Assembly: GCF_011605345.1 (NCBI RefSeq)
Contig: NZ_JAAOXM010000003.1
Coordinates: forward strand, 558,001-622,000
DNA from: Burkholderia sp. D-99
GTDB taxonomy: Bacteria; Pseudomonadota; Gammaproteobacteria; Burkholderiales; Burkholderiaceae
Length of the DNA: 64,000 nucleotides
Direction of reading: 5' to 3'
How positions within the stretch are numbered: position 1 is the first letter of the stretch; each line of letters opens with the position of its first letter. A program made the translations under genes and the position numbers. Of this stretch, positions 1-7,143 are shown piece by piece. The notes beneath the pieces are model-generated. The model did not search any database and had not been told where the DNA came from. It saw only the letters and a program-made list of their open reading frames with translations.

Positions 1-559
1 GTGGGTACGGATCGTGCTGATCCCGCTCGTCGTCGGCGTGTTCTATCTGCCGGACACGGTGATGGGCGGCGCGCACCGCAATCTCGCGGCGGCGGCGATC
101 TTCATACTCGCGGCGCTGACCGACTGGTTCGACGGTTATCTCGCACGCAAGTGGAACCAGACGTCGTCGTTCGGCGCGTTTCTCGATCCGGTGGCGGACA
201 AGCTGATGGTGACGGCCGCGCTGCTGATCCTCGTGCAGATTTCGCGAGTCGACGCGGCGATCGCACTCGTGATCGTCGGCCGCGAGATCGCGATTTCGGC
301 GCTGCGCGAGTGGATGGCACAGATCGGCGCGTCGAAGAGCGTCGCGGTGAACCAGCTCGGCAAGTTCAAGACCGCATGCCAGATGATCGCGATTCCGATG
401 CTGCTGTTCTACGGACCGCTGCCGCTCGGCGTCGTCACGATCGACACGCGCGTGTGGGGCCAGTGGTTGATGTATCTCGCGGCGGTGCTGACGATCTGGT
501 CGATGCTGTACTACATGAAGCTCGCATGGCCGCAAATTCGCGAGCGCGGCGGCGCGTGA
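1..559 (+). CDS. pgsA: CDP-diacylglycerol--glycerol-3-phosphate 3-phosphatidyltransferase, 3' part
   Basis: Partial gene: the frame is open to the left edge, so the true start lies outside the window. PgsA is an inner-membrane enzyme that makes phosphatidylglycerol phosphate from CDP-diacylglycerol and glycerol-3-phosphate, the first committed step to phosphatidylglycerol and cardiolipin. The CDP-alcohol phosphatidyltransferase signature is visible near residues 38-60: DGYLAR, then GAFLD and PVAD, giving the DG-x2-AR-x8-G-x3-D-x3-D pattern with all acidic residues present. Several hydrophobic segments follow (ALLILVQI, ALVIVG, WLMYLAAVLTI). A tRNA operon follows 150 bases downstream, an arrangement also known next to pgsA in enterobacteria. 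The internal GTG at 14 is not a likely start because the upstream residues fit the family. Confidence 0.93.
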   Translation, partial: WVRIVLIPLVVGVFYLPDTVMGGAHRNLAAAAIFILAALTDWFDGYLARKWNQTSSFGAFLDPVADKLMVTAALLILVQISRVDAAIALVIVGREIAISALREWMAQIGASKSVAVNQLGKFKTACQMIAIPMLLFYGPLPLGVVTIDTRVWGQWLMYLAAVLTIWSMLYYMKLAWPQIRERGGA

Positions 560-614
560 TGCATGTCACGTGTCCGGTCGAGCGGGTTTTTTGGAAAAAG
601 GGCTGGAAAAGCCC

Positions 615-643
615 TTGACACACGAATGTGCCTTCGACATAAT
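615..643 (+). promoter_or_regulatory. Sigma-70-type promoter of the tRNA operon
   Basis: A perfect -35 TTGACA (615-620) is followed by a 17-base spacer and CATAAT (638-643), one mismatch from the -10 consensus. It lies 65 bases before the first tRNA-Gly. A small hairpin (AAGGGCT and AGCCCTT, 598-616) overlaps its left edge and has no T run. This is the best-matching sigma-70 promoter in the window. Confidence 0.75.
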
Positions 644-708
644 CTCGCTTCTCCGCTGCACGACGAAGTAAGTGTGTGACGGGGAAGCAAGCAGTAACGC
701 AGCAATAT

Positions 709-784
709 GCGGGAGTAGCTCAGTTGGTAGAGCGCAACCTTGCCAAGGTTGAGGTCGCGAGTTCGAGACTCGTCTCCCGCTCCA
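709..784 (+). tRNA. tRNA-Gly (anticodon GCC), copy 1
   Basis: A 76-base cloverleaf with CCA encoded. The acceptor stem GCGGGAG pairs with CTCCCGC, the anticodon stem CAACC pairs with GGTTG around loop TTGCCAA (anticodon GCC at 742-744), and the T arm reads GCGAG TTCGAGA CTCGT. First of three identical tandem copies. Confidence 0.97.
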
Positions 785-835
785 GATTTTTCTGGCAGCG
801 TGTTGGTCGGCAAAGCGCTGCAGATGCAGGACAAT

Positions 836-911
836 GCGGGAGTAGCTCAGTTGGTAGAGCGCAACCTTGCCAAGGTTGAGGTCGCGAGTTCGAGACTCGT
901 CTCCCGCTCCA
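836..911 (+). tRNA. tRNA-Gly (anticodon GCC), copy 2
   Basis: Identical to the copy at 709. The distance between starts is exactly 127 bases, and the 51-base spacers differ at only two positions, so the unit arose by tandem duplication of gene plus spacer. Confidence 0.97.
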
Positions 912-962
912 GATTTTTTTGGCAGCGTGTTGGTCGGCGAAGCGCTGCAGATGCAGGACAAT

Positions 963-1038
963 GCGGGAGTAGCTCAGTTGGTAGAGCGCAACCTTGCCAA
1001 GGTTGAGGTCGCGAGTTCGAGACTCGTCTCCCGCTCCA
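963..1038 (+). tRNA. tRNA-Gly (anticodon GCC), copy 3
   Basis: Third identical copy, again 127 bases after the previous start. The downstream sequence then diverges and leads to tRNA-Cys 100 bases later, so the duplicated unit ended at this gene. Confidence 0.97.
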
Positions 1039-1138
1039 AGTAATGGGGAAGCCAAGCTTCCCTTTTTATTTGATGGACTTCCGGTCCTCGAATAAAGAAT
1101 CTGTCGCTTGCCTCACGGCATCCGGACAGTCCGCTTTT

Positions 1139-1212
1139 GGCGCGATAGCAAAGCGGTTATGCAGCGGCCTGCAAAGCCGTTTAGGCCGGTTCGACTCCGG
1201 CTCGCGCCTCCA
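1139..1212 (+). tRNA. tRNA-Cys (anticodon GCA)
   Basis: A 74-base cloverleaf: acceptor GGCGCGA pairs with TCGCGCC, the anticodon loop is CTGCAAA (anticodon GCA), and the T arm contains GGTTCGACTCC. CCA is encoded. It ends the tRNA operon; the tRNA-Leu that follows Gly-Cys in Escherichia coli is not present before the terminator. Confidence 0.96.
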
Positions 1213-1225
1213 GGTAGGAAGAGAA

Positions 1226-1258
1226 AAGCCCCGCTTCGGCGGGGCTTTTTTTTTTTTT
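1226..1258 (+). terminator. Rho-independent terminator of the tRNA operon
   Basis: A 9-bp perfect stem, AAGCCCCGC and GCGGGGCTT, closes a TTCG tetraloop and is followed by a run of T to 1258. It lies 13 bases after tRNA-Cys. Confidence 0.92.
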
Positions 1259-1383
1259 CGCGTCCGTTGCGGAGGCGGCTCGTGAGGCGGGCGGGGCGGT
1301 TGCGGTAGCATGACGCGATCGGCAGGCGTTCGAGTCCTGCGCGAGACGTCGAGGTTATCGATGGATAAACCAGGTGAAGCGGA

Positions 1384-1827
1384 TTGAACACCCCGGCGCC
1401 CGAAACGAGGGAGGCGCGGCTCTCCGATTGCACTGCAATCGCGGGGTTGCTGCGCCAGCTCGGATATGACGCAACGCCCGCGCTGATCCATGAAAAATTG
1501 CTTTCGCTGGCCGGCAAGCCGGATGACCGGGTTTGCGTCGCAACGTTGGATGGCGAGGTTGTCGGCAGTATCAGCCTGCACATCCTTCCGCTCTTTCATG
1601 CAGCCGGAAATCTCGGGCGCATCACGAGCATGGTCGTTGACGAGCGTCACCGGGGATGCGGAATCGGTGGCGCGCTGATGGCGGCCGCCGAACGCTGGTT
1701 CGAGAGCGGCCGATGTGTGAAGCTGGAGGTAACGAGTGGTGATCACCGTCCGGACGCCCACCGCTTTTATGCACATCACGGTTTCGTGCGCGACGGGCAG
1801 CGGCTCTCCAGGAAAATGCGTCCGTAG
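1384..1827 (+). CDS. GNAT-family N-acetyltransferase
   Basis: A 147-residue protein with a single GNAT acetyl-CoA transferase fold. The acetyl-CoA binding loop is visible as VVDERHRGCGIGGALM (about residues 80-95; the RGxGIG motif), followed by HRFYAHHGF near the C-terminus. Substrate unknown; such single-domain enzymes acetylate small amines, antibiotics or protein N-termini. The start is a TTG at 1384, chosen because AGGTG at 1372-1376 is a well-placed ribosome binding site and no in-frame ATG precedes the conserved N-terminal strand. A hairpin terminator follows. It converges on another GNAT gene (1944-2492, minus strand) with only distant similarity. Confidence 0.85.
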   Translation: MNTPAPETREARLSDCTAIAGLLRQLGYDATPALIHEKLLSLAGKPDDRVCVATLDGEVVGSISLHILPLFHAAGNLGRITSMVVDERHRGCGIGGALMAAAERWFESGRCVKLEVTSGDHRPDAHRFYAHHGFVRDGQRLSRKMRP

Positions 1828-1842
1828 CGCGCGTACGAAAAC

Positions 1843-1868
1843 AAAAGCCCGCTGCGAGCGGGCTTTTT
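1843..1868 (+). terminator. Rho-independent terminator after the GNAT gene
   Basis: AAAGCCCGCT pairs with AGCGGGCTTT around a GCG loop, followed by a T run. The A run on the left side means it may also work for the convergent minus-strand gene at 1944. Confidence 0.85.
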
Positions 1869-1943
1869 GATTTTCGGCAGATCGAGCGAGATGCTCGAAC
1901 GAACTCCGGCTGCGCGATGCCGCTCGTTCGTCGCGACATCCGC

Positions 1944-2492
1944 TCAGCCGTCCACCGGCTGCGCCGGCGTCTCGAGCGTCAACTGATAGAACGCCGCATC
2001 GAGCCAGCGGCCGAACTTGAAGCCCGCTTCCTTGATCGTGCCCGAGTGCACGAATCCCAGTTTCGTATGCAGGGCGATGCTCCCCGCATTGGTCGCATCG
2101 ATGCAGCCGACCAGCACGTGTACTTCCGCCTCCCGTGCGCGCCGGACGACTTCGCGCAGCAGCACCTCGCCAAGCCCGCGGCCGCGCTGGTCGCGATGCA
2201 CGTACACGCTGTGTTCGACCGTGTACTTGAAGGCGGGAAACGCGCGGAACGTGCCCCAGCTCGCGAAGCCGAGCAGCGTGCCCGACGCGTCGACCGCGCC
2301 GATGACCGGGAAGCCGCCTGCGCGTTTCGCCGCGAACCACGCGACCATCGCTTCCGGCGGGCGCGGCTTGTAGTCGTACAGCGCGGTCGAGTTCGCGATC
2401 GCGTCGTTCAGGATCTCGAGGATGGCCGGCGCATGCTCGGCTTCGCTGCAATCGATCAGGCGCACGTCGTCGCGCTGTTTCGGGGAATTCAT
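1944..2492 (-). CDS. GNAT-family N-acetyltransferase, phosphinothricin-acetyltransferase-like
   Basis: A 182-residue acetyltransferase of the Pat/YwnH type, judged by the N-terminal pattern IRLIDCSEAEHAPAI..ILN.AI, the block FASWGTFR, the acetyl-CoA loop RGRGLGEVLL (about 95-105) and the closing IALHTKLGFVHSGTIKEAGFKFGRW typical of that group. Family members acetylate the amino group of phosphinothricin, methionine sulfoximine or related amino acids; the true substrate here is not determined. The ATG at 2492 has AGGAG upstream on the minus strand; a longer in-frame extension to 2582 would overlap the leader and lacks similarity. It lies 58 bases downstream of the XRE-cupin regulator in the same direction, so the two are probably co-transcribed. 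Confidence 0.85.
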   Translation of the reverse strand: MNSPKQRDDVRLIDCSEAEHAPAILEILNDAIANSTALYDYKPRPPEAMVAWFAAKRAGGFPVIGAVDASGTLLGFASWGTFRAFPAFKYTVEHSVYVHRDQRGRGLGEVLLREVVRRAREAEVHVLVGCIDATNAGSIALHTKLGFVHSGTIKEAGFKFGRWLDAAFYQLTLETPAQPVDG

Positions 2493-2550
2493 ACGGACTC
2501 CTGTGGGCAGTAAGTAGGTCGCGCGCACGGCTGCTGCGACGACGCGTTCG

Positions 2551-3171
2551 TCAGAGGTTGCGCGCGCCGGCGGCGGACGCATCGCAGATCACGACGACAT
2601 AGCGCGCGGCATGCGGCGACGGATTGCTGAAAATCAGCGGCTGGTCGAGCCGCATGGCCAGGCAGTCGCCTGCGTGAAGTTCGTGAAGCGCTTCGCCGAA
2701 CGTGACGTCGACGCGCCCGCTGATGATCCACACCTGTTGATGCAGCGCGCTTTCGCGCCCGCCACTGTCGTACGCGACGCGTGCGCCGGGCGGGAAATCC
2801 ACCTCGACGAGCTGGATCGGTGACGGCCAGCCAGCCGGGGAGAGGTTGCGGCGCACATAGCCGGACGCCGGATCCCGCCATTCGGCCTGCTGCGCGCGGC
2901 GTGCCAGCGGCTGCGCGGGGGTGTCGTCCTGGTCGCCGCCGAACAGCCCGGCCAGCGACACGCCGAGCCCGGCCGCGAGCTTGTCCAGCACGACGGCCGT
3001 CGGGCTGGCCGACGCGCGTTCGATGAGCGAGATCATCGAACGGCTGACGCCGGAGCGCGCAGCCAGCGCATCGAGCGTGTAGCCTCGCACGGTGCGCAGG
3101 TCGCGTACGCGCCGGGCGATGCGTTCATTGATGCCGGTGTCGTCGGCAACGGCGGTGACGGATTCTCTCAT
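2551..3171 (-). CDS. XRE-family transcriptional regulator with C-terminal cupin domain
   Basis: A 206-residue DNA-binding protein. Residues about 17-72 form an HTH_3 helix-turn-helix (LRTVRGYTLDALAARSGVSRS, MISLIERASASPT), and residues about 110-190 form a cupin barrel with the pattern PPGARVAYDSGG, HQQVWIISGRVDVT and HELHAGDCLAM. Regulators of this architecture (SutR, PuuR type) sense small molecules through the cupin and control a nearby transport or modifying enzyme. The following GNAT gene is the likely target. The start at 3171 (MRESVTA) is preferred over an upstream ATG at 3216 because a 6-bp-arm inverted repeat, a probable autoregulatory operator, lies at 3184-3199, and the longer version would put it inside coding sequence. 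Confidence 0.85.
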   Translation of the reverse strand: MRESVTAVADDTGINERIARRVRDLRTVRGYTLDALAARSGVSRSMISLIERASASPTAVVLDKLAAGLGVSLAGLFGGDQDDTPAQPLARRAQQAEWRDPASGYVRRNLSPAGWPSPIQLVEVDFPPGARVAYDSGGRESALHQQVWIISGRVDVTFGEALHELHAGDCLAMRLDQPLIFSNPSPHAARYVVVICDASAAGARNL

Positions 3172-3183
3172 GATGGATTTATT

Positions 3184-3199
3184 TTCCAGCAAACTGGAA
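3184..3199. promoter_or_regulatory. Inverted repeat upstream of the XRE-cupin gene, candidate operator
   Basis: TTCCAG-CAAA-CTGGAA, 6-bp perfect arms with a 4-base centre. It lies 13 bases upstream of the chosen start of the regulator and in the divergent region shared with the ParD-like gene. Its size and position fit an autoregulated XRE operator; no experiment is implied. Confidence 0.4.
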
Positions 3200-3319
3200 T
3201 TCGATGTCAACGCCATTGACGGCGGCCGACCGATGGCTCGACGGAATCCGCATGACTTGCCCGCCAGCCGAGCGCAGCGTAATATACGAACCGACTACGT
3301 TTCGTTTAATTGGGGATAT

Positions 3320-3556
3320 ATGGGCATCATCAAGATTTCCGAGCACATGCACGAGCGACTGCGCTCGACCAGCACGGCGCTGAGCCGCTCGATCAACGCG
3401 CAGGCCGAACACTGGCTGCGCGTCGGGATGCTGGCGGAACTCAATCCGGCGCTGTCCTACGGTGACATCTGCCGGATGCTGATCGAGGCCGAAGCGCGGG
3501 GCGGTGAGGCGGGGCCGGCGGAACCGGTCGAACACGGCATCGAGCAGGTGGCGTAA
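3320..3556 (+). CDS. ParD-like antitoxin-family protein (orphan)
   Basis: A 78-residue protein (MGIIKISEHMHERLRSTSTA...) that fits the ParD-like antitoxin family (Pfam PF11903 type): a ribbon-helix-helix-like N-terminus (IKISEHMHERLRSTSTALSRSINAQAEHW) and an acidic C-terminus that would normally wrap a toxin. No ParE or other toxin reading frame adjoins it. Its stop codon overlaps the start of map as TAATG, so translation of the two is coupled. The ATG at 3320 is chosen because the family begins with this short strand; the in-frame upstream extension has no matching sequence. The role is unknown; it may be a solitary regulator of map or of itself. Confidence 0.7.
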   Translation: MGIIKISEHMHERLRSTSTALSRSINAQAEHWLRVGMLAELNPALSYGDICRMLIEAEARGGEAGPAEPVEHGIEQVA

Positions 3557-4362
3557 TGGCGAAGCGAGAAATCCCGATCCGCGGCAATGCGGAAATCGCC
3601 AAGTCGCGCGAAGCCGCGAAGCTGGCGTCGCAGGTGCTGGCGATGATTGCCGAGCACGTGAAGCCGGGCGTCTCCACCGACGAACTGGACGCACGCTGCC
3701 GCGAATACATCGTCGACGTGCTCGACGCGATCCCGGCGAACATCGGCTACCACGGTTATCCGAAGACGCTGTGCACGTCGGTCAACCACGTGGTGTGTCA
3801 CGGCATCCCGACGTCGCGGCCGTTGCGCGACGGCGATATCGTGAACCTCGACATCGCGGTGATCAAGGACGGCTGGTTTGGCGATACGAGTCGCATGTAT
3901 TTCGTCGGCGAACCGAACGAGCTCGCGCGGCGCCTCGTCGCGACGACCTATGAGGCGATGCACGCGGGCATCCGCGCGGTGCGTCCGGGCGCCACGCTCG
4001 GCGACGTCGGCTACGCGATCCAGCAGGTCGCGCATCGCGAAGGATTCAGCGTGGTTCGCGAGTATTGCGGCCACGGCATCGGCGACGTCTATCACGACGA
4101 GCCGCAGGTGCTTCACTACGGCCGCCCGGGTACCGGCGTGCCGCTGCGGCCGGGGATGATCTTCACGATCGAGCCGATGCTCAACGCAGGCAAGCGCGAC
4201 ACGCGCATGCTGGCCGACGGCTGGACGGTCGTCACGAAGGACCATTCGCTGTCGGCGCAATGGGAACACATGGTCGTGGTGACGGAAACGGGCTTCGAGG
4301 TGCTGACCGAGGATGCGAAGCCGCAGGCGTTTCCGGCGCTGTCCGGCACGCACGTCGCCTGA
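3556..4362 (+). CDS. map: Methionine aminopeptidase, type I
   Basis: A 268-residue cytoplasmic metallopeptidase that removes the initiator methionine from nascent proteins. The conserved set is present: NHVVCHG (substrate histidine, about residue 79), the metal ligand Asp of LDIAVIKDGWFGDTS (two Asp), CGHGIGDVYHDEP (His ligand), FTIEPM (Glu ligand) and QWEHMVVVT (second Glu). Length matches the type Ia family, without an N-terminal extension. Translation is probably coupled to the preceding ParD-like gene (stop and start overlap by one base). A terminator follows 43 bases after the stop. Confidence 0.96.
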   Translation: MAKREIPIRGNAEIAKSREAAKLASQVLAMIAEHVKPGVSTDELDARCREYIVDVLDAIPANIGYHGYPKTLCTSVNHVVCHGIPTSRPLRDGDIVNLDIAVIKDGWFGDTSRMYFVGEPNELARRLVATTYEAMHAGIRAVRPGATLGDVGYAIQQVAHREGFSVVREYCGHGIGDVYHDEPQVLHYGRPGTGVPLRPGMIFTIEPMLNAGKRDTRMLADGWTVVTKDHSLSAQWEHMVVVTETGFEVLTEDAKPQAFPALSGTHVA

Positions 4363-4404
4363 CGCCCGCCGTGCGCCGCGAAGGGCGGTGCACCGGCACA
4401 GTGG

Positions 4405-4432
4405 AACGGGCCCCTTTGCGGGGCCCGTTTCG
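4405..4432 (+). terminator. Rho-independent terminator after map
   Basis: A 10-bp perfect stem, AACGGGCCCC and GGGGCCCGTT, with loop TTTGC and a short T tract. Confidence 0.85.
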
Positions 4433-4509
4433 TTTGAGGTCACGCGGCGCGATTCACGCGCGAACGCGGCGACCTGCTGCGCGGTGGATGAACGCGGCTT
4501 AGCCGCCGC

Positions 4510-5013
4510 TCAACCGCGCGCCTTCTGCCATGCGGATTCGACGAATACGCGGCACAGCGCTTCCATCCCCTGGCGGTCTTCTTCGTCGAAGCGTGCCGCA
4601 ACCGGGCTGTCGACGTCCCACACGCCGATCAGCGTGCCGTCGCCGGCCACCAGCGGCACGACGATTTCCGATTCCGATGCGGCGTCGCACGCGATATGGC
4701 CGGGGAAGTCATGCACGTCGCGCACGACCTGCGTCTCGCGCGTCTGCGCAGCCGTGCCGCACACGCCCTTGCCGAGCGCGATCCGCACGCAGGCGGGCTT
4801 GCCCTGGAACGGCCCGACCACGAGTTCCGTCCCGTCGAAGAAGTAGAAGCCGGCCCAGTTGAGACGGTCGAGCGAGTGGTAGACGAGCGCGGCGAAGTTG
4901 GCCGCGTTCGCGGTCAGGTCGCGTTCGGATTCGACGAGCGCACGTGCTTGCTCGACGAGCGTCGCGTATTGATCTGCCTTGGAGGCGTTGGGGTCGTTGG
5001 ACAGCGTGAACAT
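4510..5013 (-). CDS. msrC: Free methionine-(R)-sulfoxide reductase (GAF-domain, fRMsr)
   Basis: A 167-residue single GAF-domain protein of the YebR/fRMsr family, which reduces free L-methionine-R-sulfoxide using thioredoxin. The three family cysteines are visible in order: PACVRIALGKGVCGTA (about residues 82 and 92) and HIACDAASESEIVVP (about 116), the last being the usual catalytic one. NWAGFYFF and GVWDVDSP are also typical. The ATG at 5013 (MFTLSN) is chosen over an in-frame upstream ATG at 5079, which adds 22 residues without similarity. It is a monocistronic minus-strand gene convergent with map. Confidence 0.9.
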   Translation of the reverse strand: MFTLSNDPNASKADQYATLVEQARALVESERDLTANAANFAALVYHSLDRLNWAGFYFFDGTELVVGPFQGKPACVRIALGKGVCGTAAQTRETQVVRDVHDFPGHIACDAASESEIVVPLVAGDGTLIGVWDVDSPVAARFDEEDRQGMEALCRVFVESAWQKARG

Positions 5014-5115
5014 GGCGGGAAAGCGATCGGGGTTGTGGAGTGCGCGATGCGCGTACCGCAGTCTACGGCACGCGTGCACGGTTTGCAGCGCCCGGTTACG
5101 GGTGACGCGGCGCGC

Positions 5116-6033
5116 TCAGTCGGGTTCGAGTTCGGCAAACCGCTTGGCGAGAAAATCGAGCAGCGCGCGCACCGCAGGCAGCAACCCGCGGCGCGACGCG
5201 AACACCGCATGCACGATCTCGCGGCGCGGCGCCCAGTCGGGCAATACAGTCGCCAGCTCGCCGCGCGCGACCTCGTCGCGCACCATCATCGTCGGCAGCT
5301 GGACGATGCCGACGCCTGCGACGGCCGCCGCGCGCAACGCGAGCATGCCGCCGGTCACGAAGCGCGGCTGGTGATGGATTTCCGCGTGAGCGCCGTCGGG
5401 CCCGCGCAGCCGCCACACGTGCGTGGACTGCGGGACGCCGTGATCGAGGCTCGGCAGGCGTGCGAGATCGGCGGGAACGGCCGGTGCGCCATGCTCGCGC
5501 AGCAGCGCGGGGCTCGCGACGAGGCACTGGCCGCGCTCGGCCAGCACGCGCAGCGCGAGATCGCTGTCTTCGAGCGGCGGCGGGCGTACGCGGATCGCGA
5601 CGTCGATTCCTTCGCCGACCACGTCGACGCGCCGGTTGGTCGCCTCCAGATGAATCTCGACGCGCGGGCACGCGACCATGAACGCGGCGATCATCGCGCC
5701 GACCAGCGAATCGAGCAGCACGATTGGGCAGCTGACGCGCACGATGCCGCGTGGCTCCTCGTGCAGCACCGCGATCGCCTCGTCGGCCGCATCGGCCTCG
5801 ATGAGCATCGCGCGGCAATGCGCATAATAGGTCTGGCCGACGTCGGTGACGGTGAAGCGGCGCGTCGAGCGCTGGATCAGCCGCATCCCGAGCCGCGCCT
5901 CGAGCAGTGCGATGCGGCGGCTCAGCTTCGATTTCGGCATGTCCAGCGCACGCCCGGCCGGGGCGAAGCCGCCATGTTCGACGACCTGCACGAAGTAATA
6001 GAGATCGTTCAGATCCCGCGCTTTATCGTTCAT
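5116..6033 (-). CDS. LysR-family transcriptional regulator
   Basis: A 305-residue LysR-type regulator. The winged HTH is at about residues 8-65 (LNDLYYFVQVVEHGGFAPAGRALDMPKSKLSRRIALLEARLG), with the effector-binding domain from about 95 to 295 (RGIVRVSCPI, ATNRRVDVVGEGIDVAIRV, GVGIVQLP). The subgroup resembles regulators placed divergently from pirin genes in proteobacteria. It is transcribed away from the pirin gene at 6143, with 109 bases between the two starts. That gap carries a perfect 18-bp palindrome, and by the usual LysR logic it should control both. Confidence 0.9.
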   Translation of the reverse strand: MNDKARDLNDLYYFVQVVEHGGFAPAGRALDMPKSKLSRRIALLEARLGMRLIQRSTRRFTVTDVGQTYYAHCRAMLIEADAADEAIAVLHEEPRGIVRVSCPIVLLDSLVGAMIAAFMVACPRVEIHLEATNRRVDVVGEGIDVAIRVRPPPLEDSDLALRVLAERGQCLVASPALLREHGAPAVPADLARLPSLDHGVPQSTHVWRLRGPDGAHAEIHHQPRFVTGGMLALRAAAVAGVGIVQLPTMMVRDEVARGELATVLPDWAPRREIVHAVFASRRGLLPAVRALLDFLAKRFAELEPD

Positions 6034-6106
6034 GAAATGGAACGCTGAGTGCGATTTTGGCAGTCTACCGGATCGATCGTTCCACCTCTATATTCCTGTT
6101 CAGGAT

Positions 6107-6124
6107 GCGAAACACGTGTTTCGC
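6107..6124. promoter_or_regulatory. Perfect 18-bp palindrome between lysR and pirin
   Basis: GCGAAACACGTGTTTCGC is a perfect 18-bp inverted repeat with no spacer. It ends 18 bases before the pirin ATG and lies just upstream of its ribosome binding site (GGAGAAGG, 6133-6140). A palindrome of this length is unlikely by chance in a 109-base gap and is a strong operator candidate. Confidence 0.6.
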
Positions 6125-6142
6125 CGCAATTCGGAGAAGGCA

Positions 6143-7015
6143 ATGAAGAAGATCCAGGGTGTGTACAGTGCGCCGCGCGGCCATTGGGTCGGTGACGGTT
6201 TCCCGGTGCGTTCGATGTTCAGCTACCAGTCTCACGGCACGCACCTGAGCCCGTTCCTGCTGCTCGACTACGCCGGCCCGGCCACGTTCGAGCCGGGCTC
6301 GGCTTCGGCGCCGCGCGGTGTCGGCCAGCATCCGCACCGCGGGTTCGAGACGGTGACGATCGTCTATGACGGCGAGGTCGCGCACCGCGATTCGACCGGC
6401 GCGGGCGGCGTGATCGGCCCGGGTGACGTGCAGTGGATGACGGCCGCGAGCGGGATCCTGCACGAGGAATTCCACTCGGAAGGGTTCACGAAGCGTGGCG
6501 GCCCGCTCGAGATGGTGCAGCTGTGGGTGAACCTGCCCGCCAAGGACAAGATGGGGGCGCCCGGCTACCAGACGCTGCTGAACGCCGACATCCCCGTGGT
6601 CGAGTTGCCGGACGGCGCGGGCAGTGCGCGGATCATCGCGGGTGAGCTCGACGGGCGGCGCGGCCCGGCCCGCACGCATACGCCGATCGATGTGTGGGAC
6701 GTGCGGCTCGTGGCTGGCGGCCATGCGCGGTTCCCGGTCGCCGAAGGGCGCACGCTCGCGGTGGTCATGCTGAGCGGTACCGTGCAGGTGAACGGCGAGA
6801 CGGTCGCCCGCGAAGCGCAGTTCGTGCAGCTCGGTCGCGACGGCAGCGACGTCGAGATCGAAGCGAACGGCGACGCGAAGCTGCTGATCCTGAGCGGCGA
6901 ACCGATCGACGAGCCCGTCGTCGGTTACGGGCCGTTCGTGATGAACTCGCAAGCGGAGATTCGCACCGCGATCGAGGACTTCAACAGCGGCCGCTTCGGC
7001 CAGATGCCGGCATGA
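6143..7015 (+). CDS. Pirin-family protein
   Basis: A 290-residue bicupin of the pirin family, cytoplasmic, iron-binding and in some bacteria a quercetinase. The metal-site residues of the N-terminal cupin are visible: QHPHRGFETVTIV (two His near residues 58-62) and GILHEEFHSEGF (His and Glu near 102-105). The C-terminal part matches the pirin_C domain. The ATG at 6143 is preceded by GGAGAAGG; an in-frame ATG at 6032 would overlap the divergent regulator start and is rejected. Regulation is probably by the divergent LysR gene through the palindrome at 6107-6124. Whether it has quercetinase activity cannot be told from sequence. Confidence 0.92.
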   Translation: MKKIQGVYSAPRGHWVGDGFPVRSMFSYQSHGTHLSPFLLLDYAGPATFEPGSASAPRGVGQHPHRGFETVTIVYDGEVAHRDSTGAGGVIGPGDVQWMTAASGILHEEFHSEGFTKRGGPLEMVQLWVNLPAKDKMGAPGYQTLLNADIPVVELPDGAGSARIIAGELDGRRGPARTHTPIDVWDVRLVAGGHARFPVAEGRTLAVVMLSGTVQVNGETVAREAQFVQLGRDGSDVEIEANGDAKLLILSGEPIDEPVVGYGPFVMNSQAEIRTAIEDFNSGRFGQMPA

Positions 7016-7020
7016 TGGAC

Positions 7021-7048
7021 AAGCCCCGCGCAATGCGGGGCTTTTTTT
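7021..7048 (+). terminator. Rho-independent terminator after pirin
   Basis: AGCCCCGC pairs with GCGGGGCT around GCAAT, followed by seven T. It begins five bases after the stop codon. Confidence 0.92.
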
Positions 7049-7143
7049 GCGCGCACGGGCAACCGGTCGCGCGGCGAGTGCGCTTCGGGGCATAATCGGC
7101 GATTGCCCGCGCGCCGGCCGGCGCGCCCGAATCAGGACCGACC

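Noticed and set aside
566..1055. Several minus- and plus-strand open frames with repeated peptides over 720-1055
   Set aside because: They are translations of the three tRNA-Gly genes and their spacers; the repeat reflects the tRNA triplication.
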